Positions 8,234-15,275 of a DNA stretch of 23,539 nucleotides are shown one piece after another; the first letter of the stretch is position 1; the number at the start of each line of letters is the position of its first letter. The stretch is from JADHTT01 sp964633845. GTDB lineage: Bacteria; Campylobacterota; Campylobacteria; Campylobacterales; Arcobacteraceae. The position numbers and the translations under genes are program-made. The stretch is from the NCBI GenBank assembly GCA_964633845.1, contig CAZWLA010000019.1, forward strand, positions 1-23,539, written 5' to 3'. Below the pieces are notes generated by a model. It made no database searches and had not been told where the DNA came from. It saw only the letters and a list, made by a program, of their open reading frames with translations.

Positions 8234-8782
8234 ATGCGAAAATTTTTAAATGATGAACAAAGAGAAATTCTACTAAGCTCTATTAGAGATATTCCAGACT
8301 TTCCAAAGCCTGGAATTGTCTTTAAAGACATTACTACACTTTTAAACAACCCACAAGCTTTTAAAATATTAATGGATCATTTGGAAGATAGATACAAAGA
8401 TATGAATTTAGATTATATTGCTGGTCTTGATGCAAGAGGATTTATATTTGGTGCAGCACTTGCTGATAGATTAAATATAGGATTTGTACCTATTAGAAAA
8501 AAAGGGAAACTTCCAGGTACAACTATTTGTGAGAAATATGAACTTGAGTATGGATTTGATGAATTAGAAATACACCTTGATGCCTTTCCAAAGAAAAATG
8601 CTAATGTGTTAATAATAGATGATTTATGTGCTACTGGTGGAACGGCTAGTGCTGCTTGTAATCTAGTAAATGATACAAAATCAAATCTTGTGGAAGTATG
8701 TTTTATTATCAATTTAACATTTTTAGATGGTGCAAATAAAGTTACACCATTTGCTCCAATTTACTCCGTATTAGATATTTAA
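8234..8782 (+). CDS. apt: Adenine phosphoribosyltransferase
   Basis: Apt makes AMP from adenine and phosphoribosyl pyrophosphate in purine salvage. The 182-residue product has the PRPP-binding loop VLIIDDLCATGGTA (residues 125-138), the DFPKPGIVFKDIT segment near 22-34 and the GLDARGFIFG stretch near 64-73 typical of the family. Length is normal. The gene is 56 bases after msrB-msrA with a possible own promoter, and trpB follows after 14 bases, so apt, trpB, the DedA gene and pepA likely form one transcript. Confidence 0.96.
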   Translation: MRKFLNDEQREILLSSIRDIPDFPKPGIVFKDITTLLNNPQAFKILMDHLEDRYKDMNLDYIAGLDARGFIFGAALADRLNIGFVPIRKKGKLPGTTICEKYELEYGFDELEIHLDAFPKKNANVLIIDDLCATGGTASAACNLVNDTKSNLVEVCFIINLTFLDGANKVTPFAPIYSVLDI

Positions 8783-8796
8783 AAGGTAGACAAAGA

Positions 8797-10017
8797 ATGA
8801 ATAATTATATACCAAAACCATCAAAATTTGATCCAGATTCAAATGGTCACTTTGGAATTTTTGGTGGTCGATATGTGCCAGAAACACTTATGCCAATTTT
8901 ACTTGAATTGGAAAAGGCTTATGATAAGTATAGATTTGATGAGGACTATTGGGCAGAGGTAAATGCACTGTTAAAAGATTATGTAGGTAGACCAAATCCA
9001 CTATATCATGCAAAAAATATTTCTGAAGAGATTGGTGCAAAAGTATATCTTAAAAGAGAAGATTTAAATCATACTGGTGCTCATAAAGTAAATAATACTA
9101 TTGCTCAAGGTGTATTAGCAAAGAAGCTTGGTAAGACAAAAGTAATAGCAGAAACGGGTGCTGGACAGCATGGAGTTGCAACAGCAACAATTGCAGCACT
9201 TTTAGGTTTAGAATGTACTGTATTTATGGGTGCAAAAGATGTTGAAAGACAAGAGCTGAATGTATTTAGGATGAAATTGCTTGGTGCAAAGGTAATTGCT
9301 GTAGAGTCTGGAAGTAGAACACTTAAAGATGCTATGAATGATGCTATTAGATATTGGGTGACAAATGCCAGAGATACATATTATATCATAGGAACTGTAG
9401 CTGGTCCTCATCCTTATCCTATGATGGTAAGAGATTTCCAAGCTATTATTGGTTGGGAAGCTAGGGCTCAATTTTTAGAACTTGAAGGGAAATTACCCGA
9501 TAGAGTTGTAGCATGTATTGGTGGTGGATCAAATGCAATTGGAATGTTCTCTCATTTTCTAGAAGATGAAGAAACTACATGTGTGGGTATTGAAGCAGGT
9601 GGACTTGGACTTGATACAAATAAACATGGATGTAGCTTAAAAAAAGGAAGCCCAGGAGTTTTACATGGTCAGTGTAGCTATTTACTTCAAGATGAAGATG
9701 GACAAATATTAGAAGCTCACTCTATTTCTGCTGGTCTTGATTATCCTGGGATTGGGCCAGAGCATAGTTATCACAAAGATTTAGGAACTGTAGAGTTTGA
9801 TTCTATTACAGATGATGAAGCACTTGATGCATTTATATGGCTTAGTCAAAAAGAGGGAATTATTCCAGCTTTTGAAAGCTCACATGCTATTGCATATCTT
9901 AAAAAGGCAAAAGATGAATTACAGGGTAAAACAGTAGTTATAAATCTTTCAGGTCGTGGGGATAAAGATATGATTCAAGCACAAGACTTACTAAAAGATA
10001 GATTTGAAGATAAATAG
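8797..10017 (+). CDS. trpB: Tryptophan synthase beta subunit
   Basis: TrpB joins indole and L-serine to L-tryptophan with pyridoxal phosphate. The 406-residue product contains the PLP lysine Lys97 within HTGAHKVNN (residues 92-100), the phosphate-binding GGGSNAIG (242-249), and the N-terminal GHFGIFGGRYVPETLMP segment of the classical TrpB1 type that pairs with TrpA. No trpA or other trp gene is adjacent; instead it sits between apt and a DedA gene. A Shine-Dalgarno AAAAGG precedes the ATG. The DedA gene starts on the base after the trpB stop. Confidence 0.97.
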   Translation: MNNYIPKPSKFDPDSNGHFGIFGGRYVPETLMPILLELEKAYDKYRFDEDYWAEVNALLKDYVGRPNPLYHAKNISEEIGAKVYLKREDLNHTGAHKVNNTIAQGVLAKKLGKTKVIAETGAGQHGVATATIAALLGLECTVFMGAKDVERQELNVFRMKLLGAKVIAVESGSRTLKDAMNDAIRYWVTNARDTYYIIGTVAGPHPYPMMVRDFQAIIGWEARAQFLELEGKLPDRVVACIGGGSNAIGMFSHFLEDEETTCVGIEAGGLGLDTNKHGCSLKKGSPGVLHGQCSYLLQDEDGQILEAHSISAGLDYPGIGPEHSYHKDLGTVEFDSITDDEALDAFIWLSQKEGIIPAFESSHAIAYLKKAKDELQGKTVVINLSGRGDKDMIQAQDLLKDRFEDK

Positions 10018-10683
10018 ATGTTAAAATTTTTACAAAATAATTCTGGTAAAATTAGTACAGTAATAGTTGTAACATTATTTTCTTTTTTAGCCTATCATTT
10101 ATATATGGCACCAGTAGCTGGTGTAACAGATAAGTTTATATATTTAATGAAAGAGTATGGATATGTGATACTTTTTTCATGGAGTATACTTGAGGGTGAA
10201 TCTGGTCTTGTAATGGCAGGATTACTATGTAGTACTGGCGATATGAATCTATACCTAGCAATTTTTATAGCTGGACTTGGTGGATTTGTAGGTGATCAAA
10301 TATATTTTTATATTGGAAGATATAATAAATCATATGTACACAGTAAATTTAAAGGTCAAAGACGAAAATTTGCTTTAGCACATTTACTTCTCAAAAAATA
10401 TGGTTGGCCAATAATATTTGCACAAAGATATATGTATGGTCTTCGTACTGTTATACCTATTTCAATAGGTCTTACAAGATATGATGCGAAAATATTTGCA
10501 TTTATAAATTTAATCTCTGCTTGGATGTGGGGAGCTATTACTATTGTACCAGTTTGGTATTTTGGTGAAGAGATTTTGCAAATTTTAAAACAAGCAAAAG
10601 AGTATTGGTATATAGCAATTCCATTTGCATTAACAGTAGTAGGTACTTTTATGTGGTACTTTAATAAAGCTACAAAGAAATAA
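10018..10683 (+). CDS. DedA family membrane protein
   Basis: A 221-residue integral membrane protein of the DedA/SNARE-associated (VTT) superfamily. DedA proteins in other bacteria have been linked to lipid carrier flipping and envelope homeostasis. Visible features are an N-terminal hydrophobic segment (about 13-31), the Glu-Gly-Glu at 59-61 at the start of a re-entrant region, Gly-Asp-Gln with Tyr and Gly spaced as in DedA (about 92-100), the FAQRYMYGLRTVIPI block (134-148) with its conserved Arg and Gly, and a last membrane segment near 199-215. Substrate and physiological role here are unknown. It starts immediately after the trpB stop without a spacer, implying translational coupling. 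Confidence 0.9.
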   Translation: MLKFLQNNSGKISTVIVVTLFSFLAYHLYMAPVAGVTDKFIYLMKEYGYVILFSWSILEGESGLVMAGLLCSTGDMNLYLAIFIAGLGGFVGDQIYFYIGRYNKSYVHSKFKGQRRKFALAHLLLKKYGWPIIFAQRYMYGLRTVIPISIGLTRYDAKIFAFINLISAWMWGAITIVPVWYFGEEILQILKQAKEYWYIAIPFALTVVGTFMWYFNKATKK

Positions 10684-10693
10684 AAGGGATATT

Positions 10694-12085
10694 ATGAAAT
10701 TAAATTTAGTAGAAACAAAAGTAAAGTCAGATATTGAGATTGTTATTGTTACAAAAGATAAAATTAAAAAAGATAAAAAGATTTTAAAACAAATAAACTT
10801 TAAAGCTGAAGATGAAAGTTGTGTATTATTAGCAAAAGAAAGAAAAATCTATGTTGGATATGATAATACTAGTGATGGTTTAAGAGTTGCTGCTGCAATT
10901 GCAATTAGAAAACTAAATGAAACTACTTTTAAAACAGCATCAATAGTAGCAAATGATAATCTAAGAGAAATAGTAGAAGGCTTAGAGTTAGGAAACTATA
11001 CTTTTGATAAGTATAAATCTACAGCTAAAAAACAAAAGCAAAAAACAATAAATGTTATTGTAGAAAATATTTCACAAGAGCAGATAGATATATTTCAAGA
11101 AGCAGTAAATATATCTAATAGTGTAAATATGACTAGAGATTTTGTAAATACAGCACCAGATGACTTTTATCCAAAGATTATGGCAAAAGAGGCTAGAAAA
11201 ATAGCAAAAGAGAATAATCTTACTTGCAAGGTATTTGATGATGAGTATTTTGAAGAAAATGGAATGGGTTCAATAGCAGCGGTTGGACGAGCAAGTAGAC
11301 ACAAATCAAAGCTTATACACCTTACATATAAGCCTCAAGGTATTGCAAAGAAAAAGATTGTACTTGTAGGTAAAGGTCTTACATATGATTCAGGTGGTCT
11401 TAGTCTAAAGCCATCAGACTTTATGGTAACTATGAAATCAGATAAAAGTGGTGGATCAGCAGTACTTGGAATGATGGATGCAATTGCCAAATTAAATTTA
11501 CCTTTTGAAGTGCATGGTATTGTAGGTGCAGTTGAAAATATGATTGGTGGAGATGCATTTAAGCCAGATGATGTATTAGTAGCTAAAAATGGTAAGACAA
11601 TTGAAGTTAGAAATACAGATGCAGAAGGTAGACTAGTTTTAGCAGATTGTTTATGTTATGCCCAAGATGAGATTCAAGACATAGATTATATTATGGATTT
11701 TGCAACACTAACAGGTGCTAGCGTAGTTGGTGTTGGTCATTATACTACATCTATCATGGGAAATAATAATGAACTTAATTGGAAGGTATGTCAAAGTGCA
11801 CTAGATTCTGGTGAGTTAGCTACATCATTACCATTTAATAAGTATCTTAGAAAAACAATTAAAAGTAAAGTAGCTGATATTTGTAATATCTCTAGTACTA
11901 GATATGGTGGAGCTATTACAGCTGGAATGTTTTTAGATGAGTTTATCAAAGATGAAAATAAAGATAAATGGGTTCATTGTGATATAGCAGGTCCAGCTTA
12001 TGTAGAAGAACAGTGGGGGTATAATCCATATGGTGCAAGTGGAGCTGGTGTTAGATTTGCAATAGAGTTTATTAAAAGCTTATAA
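10694..12085 (+). CDS. pepA: Leucyl aminopeptidase (M17 family)
   Basis: A cytoplasmic two-metal aminopeptidase that removes N-terminal residues from peptides and normally forms hexamers. The 463-residue product has the full M17 ligand set: Lys227, Asp232, Asp250, Asp309 and Glu311, plus the catalytic Lys239 and Arg313, inside KGLTYDSGG and the signature NTDAEGRL (307-314). The N-terminal 150 residues are the usual more variable regulatory domain. PepA of E. coli also binds DNA, but nothing here tests that. Ribosome binding site AAGGGA. It starts ten bases after the DedA gene, and the rhodanese gene starts six bases after its stop. Confidence 0.95.
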   Translation: MKLNLVETKVKSDIEIVIVTKDKIKKDKKILKQINFKAEDESCVLLAKERKIYVGYDNTSDGLRVAAAIAIRKLNETTFKTASIVANDNLREIVEGLELGNYTFDKYKSTAKKQKQKTINVIVENISQEQIDIFQEAVNISNSVNMTRDFVNTAPDDFYPKIMAKEARKIAKENNLTCKVFDDEYFEENGMGSIAAVGRASRHKSKLIHLTYKPQGIAKKKIVLVGKGLTYDSGGLSLKPSDFMVTMKSDKSGGSAVLGMMDAIAKLNLPFEVHGIVGAVENMIGGDAFKPDDVLVAKNGKTIEVRNTDAEGRLVLADCLCYAQDEIQDIDYIMDFATLTGASVVGVGHYTTSIMGNNNELNWKVCQSALDSGELATSLPFNKYLRKTIKSKVADICNISSTRYGGAITAGMFLDEFIKDENKDKWVHCDIAGPAYVEEQWGYNPYGASGAGVRFAIEFIKSL

Positions 12086-12091
12086 TATAGC

Positions 12092-12568
12092 ATGGAAGAA
12101 CAAGTAAAAGATAATGCTCATTTAGATCTTGAAGCACTTGCTTCAAGACGAGCTGAGGTATACCTTACAGAACAGTTTAAAAAACTTATAGATGAAGCCA
12201 AGTCAGAAGTGAAGCAGATACAACCTCACGATATTGATTTAGAAGATTTAGATACACTTCTATTAGATGTACGAGAGCCTGAAGAGTTTGCAAGTGGATA
12301 TCTTAGAAAAGAGATGCATCTTACAATACCTAGAGGAAAGTTAGAGTTTGTTGCTATTAAGAAAATATTTGAAAAGTATGGGAATTCTGTGCCTATTATT
12401 ACATATTGTTTCAAAGGTCCAAGGGGACTACTAGCTGCATATCAGCTAAAAAAGATGGGCTTTACAAATGTAGTAAATTTAGAAGACGGACTTCTTAATT
12501 GGCTAGGGTCTGGAAGAAGTTTAAAAAGTTATTTTGGTGATATTCAACTTTTAAAAAAGGATAATTAA
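12092..12568 (+). CDS. Rhodanese-like domain protein
   Basis: A 158-residue protein with a charged helical N-terminal extension (about 1-48) and a single rhodanese domain (about 50-145). The LLLDVREPEEFASGY stretch is the usual entry motif and Cys106 sits at the head of the six-residue active-site loop CFKGPR, suited to carrying a persulfide. Donor and acceptor are unknown. There is no signal peptide. It has no Shine-Dalgarno sequence; a TATAAT overlapping the pepA stop ends five bases before the ATG, which may be chance. Its TAA stop is followed directly, in the same frame, by the ATT codon that appears to start the next gene. Confidence 0.88.
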   Translation: MEEQVKDNAHLDLEALASRRAEVYLTEQFKKLIDEAKSEVKQIQPHDIDLEDLDTLLLDVREPEEFASGYLRKEMHLTIPRGKLEFVAIKKIFEKYGNSVPIITYCFKGPRGLLAAYQLKKMGFTNVVNLEDGLLNWLGSGRSLKSYFGDIQLLKKDN

Positions 12569-12571
12569 ATT
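12557..12571 (+). promoter_or_regulatory. Ribosome binding site and ATT start of the PatB-remnant/MsrB gene
   Basis: AAGGA at 12557-12561 lies seven bases before an ATT codon at 12569-12571, ideal spacing for initiation. The ATT directly follows the TAA of the rhodanese gene. The frame from here to the first ATG (12707) has no stop, no ATG, no GTG and no TTG. This placement decides the start I propose for the downstream gene. Confidence 0.5.
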
Positions 12572-13441
12572 AGTTTAATATATTTTTCACCTTTTCTTGA
12601 TGAGGAGTATATATATGCAAAACAGATATCTCCATCTTTTATAGAAAATAGATTAAAAATTATTAATGGTAATTTATATATAAACTTTGAAGAGCTTGAG
12701 AAGCAAATGAAAAATGCTTCTGCTTTTTTGTTATCATCTTTTCACAAAGCAAGTGGTACTATGTGGCTTGATGAACAGTTAGATAGAATTTATAATTTAT
12801 CGTTAAAATATGATGTAAATATTATAGACTATAAAATTGAAAAGATCTCTTTTAATCAAAATATTCTATATAGCTTAGATAGTATATTTTGTACATTTAT
12901 TCCAAATGGATATATTATTAAGCCAGATTTTGGATCACATATATTAATAGACCTTAGAAGATATAAGATAGATATAGAAAAAATAATATCATTAAATATA
13001 AATGATAGTGAATTTTGGAATGATGTTGATTCTATTAAAAATAAAATTTTAGAAAATTATCCTAGAATAGTTAAATCTGATGATGAATGGAAATATATAC
13101 TAACACTAGAACAATATAATATTTGTAGAAAAAAGGGAACAGAAAAAGCATTTACAGGTGAATATGACAAATGCAATAAAAAAGGATTTTATTATTGTGT
13201 ATGTTGCGACAATAAGTTATTTTCTTCAGAGGATAAATTTGATTCAAAGACAGGATGGCCTAGTTTTACTAATGGATTTAAAAATAGTATAAATATAAGA
13301 GTAGATAGATCACATAACATGACAAGACAAGAAACACTTTGTGCAGTGTGTGATTCACATCTTGGACATCTTTTTGCTGATAGTAGATCTTCCAGTGGTC
13401 AAAGATACTGTATAAATTCCGTATCTTTAAAACTTAAGTAA
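12569..13441 (+). CDS. MsrB domain fused to a degenerate PatB/MalY-like PLP lyase remnant, ATT start
   Basis: From the proposed ATT start the product has 290 residues; from the first ATG (12707) only 244. Residues about 168-290 form a full MsrB domain: zinc ligands Cys210, Cys213, Cys258 and Cys261, the TGWPSF loop (228-233) and catalytic Cys281 in RYCINS. It should reduce methionine-R-sulfoxide, though the loop lacks the usual Cys. Residues 1 to about 140 resemble parts of PatB/MalY C-S lyases: an SPF segment near the start, LKIINGNLYINFEELEK (29-45), a LLSS...SG..W stretch (about 54-66) and ILIDLRRYKID (125-135). The catalytic PLP lysine segment is missing and the cofactor Asp is not conserved, so that part is probably inactive. 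It may be a decaying gene or a working chimera; the intact MsrB residues favour function. It ends 15 bases into the convergent DUF455 gene. Confidence 0.72.
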   Translation: MSLIYFSPFLDEEYIYAKQISPSFIENRLKIINGNLYINFEELEKQMKNASAFLLSSFHKASGTMWLDEQLDRIYNLSLKYDVNIIDYKIEKISFNQNILYSLDSIFCTFIPNGYIIKPDFGSHILIDLRRYKIDIEKIISLNINDSEFWNDVDSIKNKILENYPRIVKSDDEWKYILTLEQYNICRKKGTEKAFTGEYDKCNKKGFYYCVCCDNKLFSSEDKFDSKTGWPSFTNGFKNSINIRVDRSHNMTRQETLCAVCDSHLGHLFADSRSSSGQRYCINSVSLKLK

Positions 13442-14227
13442 AGTTTCAATCTCCTCATCACTAAAACCAGCAGCTTTTCTAGCTTCAATATTTATGTGTT
13501 TATTTTTTTTAAAAGAGTTTGGATATACACTATTAACAATTTTGAAATAATCACATGAGAAGTTTTCTTTTTGACTACAACCATATTTATACCATCTATC
13601 ACCTTTTTTTACATGATCAACTTCCTCTTCAAGTATTATATTTAAAAGTGCAATTATATCTTTTGTATTTGGAATACTTTTTAGTTTCTGTATCATCATT
13701 GCATTTGCATCAAGTCCATTTGCTTCCATATATCTAGGTATCAAGGCCATACGTGGAATTAGTTCTAGTGTTTTCATACTAGCATCAAAAAGTCCTTGAT
13801 GGACTGGTAAATCACCATATTTTATACCATATAGTTCTAATTGTTCATTTATCATATTGAAGTGTCTTATTTCATCTTCGGCAACTTCCATCCAATCTAT
13901 ATAAAATTCTTTTGGCATATTTTGAAATCTATAACATGCATCAAGTGCTAAATCAATAGCAGAATACTCTATATGTGCTACTGCATGAAGTAATATTGCT
14001 TTGCCTTCATTTGATGCTAGATTTTTTCTATTAGGAACTTTTTTACTATCAACGATAGTGCAAAAATCTTTAAATGCAGGTTCTTTAAAAACCTCGATAG
14101 TATTTGTTGGTTCAAATTCTATATTTTCATCTAAGAAATCTTTATATAATTGTTTAAATAGATTAAATTTATCTTGTGGTACTATGGCTCTTAATGTATC
14201 ATATACTTTATTGAAAAAATTATTCAT
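13427..14227 (-). CDS. DUF455 family ferritin-like protein
   Basis: A 266-residue helical protein of the DUF455 family, which belongs to the ferritin-like di-iron superfamily. Candidate metal ligands are Glu87 in AHIEYSA, Glu117 or Glu119 with His122 in AEDEIRHF, Glu168 in RYMEANG, and Glu202 with His205 in EEEVDHV, a spacing that fits a four-helix di-iron site. The reaction is unknown to me; distant relatives include tRNA hydroxylase MiaE. The 3' end overlaps the convergent MsrB gene by 15 bases. There is no Shine-Dalgarno sequence: a perfect -10 box ends five bases before the ATG. Confidence 0.85.
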   Translation of the reverse strand: MNNFFNKVYDTLRAIVPQDKFNLFKQLYKDFLDENIEFEPTNTIEVFKEPAFKDFCTIVDSKKVPNRKNLASNEGKAILLHAVAHIEYSAIDLALDACYRFQNMPKEFYIDWMEVAEDEIRHFNMINEQLELYGIKYGDLPVHQGLFDASMKTLELIPRMALIPRYMEANGLDANAMMIQKLKSIPNTKDIIALLNIILEEEVDHVKKGDRWYKYGCSQKENFSCDYFKIVNSVYPNSFKKNKHINIEARKAAGFSDEEIETLLKF

Positions 14228-14232
14228 ATTAA

Positions 14233-14240
14233 ATTATAGC
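14233..14240 (-). promoter_or_regulatory. Putative DUF455 promoter (-10), leaderless arrangement
   Basis: On the minus strand GCTATAAT is a perfect GnTAnAAT match with a consensus TATAAT. Only five bases separate it from the ATG at 14227, with no ribosome binding site, so transcription would start at or beside the ATG. Confidence 0.5.
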
Positions 14241-14259
14241 AAGTCTAAACATCTATTTG

Positions 14260-14267
14260 GTTAAAAT
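14260..14267 (+). promoter_or_regulatory. Putative promoter (-10) of the YceI-like gene
   Basis: GTTAAAAT matches GnTAnAAT and ends 28 bases before the ATG at 14296, leaving room for the AGAGGA ribosome binding site at 14284-14289. Confidence 0.5.
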
Positions 14268-14295
14268 AAATTACAAAATAATTAGAGGATATATT

Positions 14296-14763
14296 ATGAT
14301 AAAAAAAATAGGTTTAACAGCACTAATTACTTCATCAATATTATTTGCTAGTGCACCAAAAAGTGGTTGTATATTAGCACAACAAGGTGAGGTAAAAGTA
14401 TCATGGGAAAATAAAACTACAAGTGGAAATTTTCAAAATGTTATTTATAATCCAATCAAAGTAGAAGGTCCAAATTTCAGATCTATATTAGTTGGATCAA
14501 AAATTGTTTTAAATACAAAGCCAAATAAAACTATATTAGAGATAGTTTCTATAAAAGCAGATAAGAGAATAAAGGGTCAGGCAAGAACTGGTGATATTAC
14601 AATGCAAATCAATAATAAAAGTAACAAAACTTTTAATATGAAATATTCATTTGCAAATAATTTAATGGAAGCTAGAGGTGTAGTAGATATTTTAAAATAT
14701 AAAGCTATATCATTTAAGATGAATATTGCTGCTATTTTGTGTGCACCTACTAAATCTAAATAA
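14296..14763 (+). CDS. Secreted YceI-like protein, short form
   Basis: I chose the ATG at 14296 because AGAGGA lies six bases upstream and a signal peptide follows at once; an upstream TTG (14257) would put 13 polar residues before it. The 155-residue product has a signal peptide (about 1-18, LFAS|A-like cleavage) and a beta-rich body. The SILVGSKIVLNT stretch and the later MKYSFANNLMEARGVVDILKYK segment resemble YceI-family lipocalin-like proteins, which bind isoprenoid-type lipids in the periplasm. It is shorter than usual (YceI proteins are about 190 residues) and lacks the usual C-terminal strand pattern, so ligand binding is uncertain. It is a single gene ended by a hairpin terminator. 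Confidence 0.72.
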   Translation: MIKKIGLTALITSSILFASAPKSGCILAQQGEVKVSWENKTTSGNFQNVIYNPIKVEGPNFRSILVGSKIVLNTKPNKTILEIVSIKADKRIKGQARTGDITMQINNKSNKTFNMKYSFANNLMEARGVVDILKYKAISFKMNIAAILCAPTKSK

Positions 14764-14775
14764 ATAATAAATACT

Positions 14776-14808
14776 AAAAAAGGCCAAGCTAAAAGCTTGA
14801 CCTTTTTA
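14776..14808. terminator. Bidirectional rho-independent terminator
   Basis: AAAAAGGCCAAGCT (14777-14790) pairs with AGCTTGACCTTTTT (14794-14807) around a three-base AAA loop, with one mismatch. The A-run on the left and T-run on the right let it act for both strands: it ends the YceI-like gene (plus) and lies just after the atpE stop (minus). Confidence 0.88.
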
Positions 14809-14825
14809 GATACTAAATCTAACTA

Positions 14826-15134
14826 TTATAAAAATGGGTTAGCGTAAAGTGCGATTAATGCAATTACAAGTGTATAGATAACTTGTGCTTCAATCATTGC
14901 TAATGCGATGAACATTGTAGTCATTAACTTTCCACCTAAACCTGGGTTTCTAGCAGTACCAGCAATTGTAGCAGCAGCAGTATTACCCATACCAATAGCA
15001 CCACCCATTGCAGCGATTCCAAGACCAACGCCAGCAGCTAACACAGAGTAAGCTTGAACCATTTCAGAAGCAGCAGCTTCAGAAGCAAATGCAGCTGTAG
15101 CAACAGCTAATAACATAAGAACAATTTTTTTCAT
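14826..15134 (-). CDS. atpE: F0F1 ATP synthase subunit c
   Basis: Subunit c forms the rotating membrane ring that carries ions through F0. The 102-residue product begins with a signal-peptide-like hydrophobic segment (about 1-18). Two transmembrane helices follow (about 29-58 and 70-97), joined by the polar Ala-Arg-Asn-Pro-Gly loop (61-65). The ion-binding carboxylate is Glu82. The surrounding IEAQVIYTL lacks the Glu-Ser/Thr pair recalled for sodium-type rings, so proton coupling is likely. The gene stands alone, away from the other atp genes, which I recall as normal in Campylobacterota. It has a strong Shine-Dalgarno sequence (AAAGGA, six bases from the ATG). The 141-base upstream gap must hold its promoter, which I could not place with confidence. 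Confidence 0.96.
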   Translation of the reverse strand: MKKIVLMLLAVATAAFASEAAASEMVQAYSVLAAGVGLGIAAMGGAIGMGNTAAATIAGTARNPGLGGKLMTTMFIALAMIEAQVIYTLVIALIALYANPFL

Positions 15135-15275
15135 TCTAAATCCTTTAAAAATAATACAAAATGAGTTCGGATAGCGTAAATACTAAACTAGTACCAACAA
15201 CTACATAAATGCAGTCATTTCCCTACTTAACACCTTGTGTAAGTGCATTGTATTAAATATTTAATTAAAAAATGA

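Noticed and set aside
14257..14295. TTG at 14257 as start of the YceI-like gene
   Set aside because: It lacks a ribosome binding site and would place polar residues before the signal peptide, while ATG 14296 has AGAGGA at correct spacing.
14826..15134. Solitary atpE as a sign of rearrangement
   Set aside because: An isolated atpE away from the atp operon is, as I recall, the usual state in Campylobacterota.
15217..15236. Short inverted repeat (CTTAACAC...GTGTAAG) between the 249-residue gene and atpE
   Set aside because: The stem needs a bulge and is not followed by a T-run on either strand, so I do not call it a terminator or RNA element.
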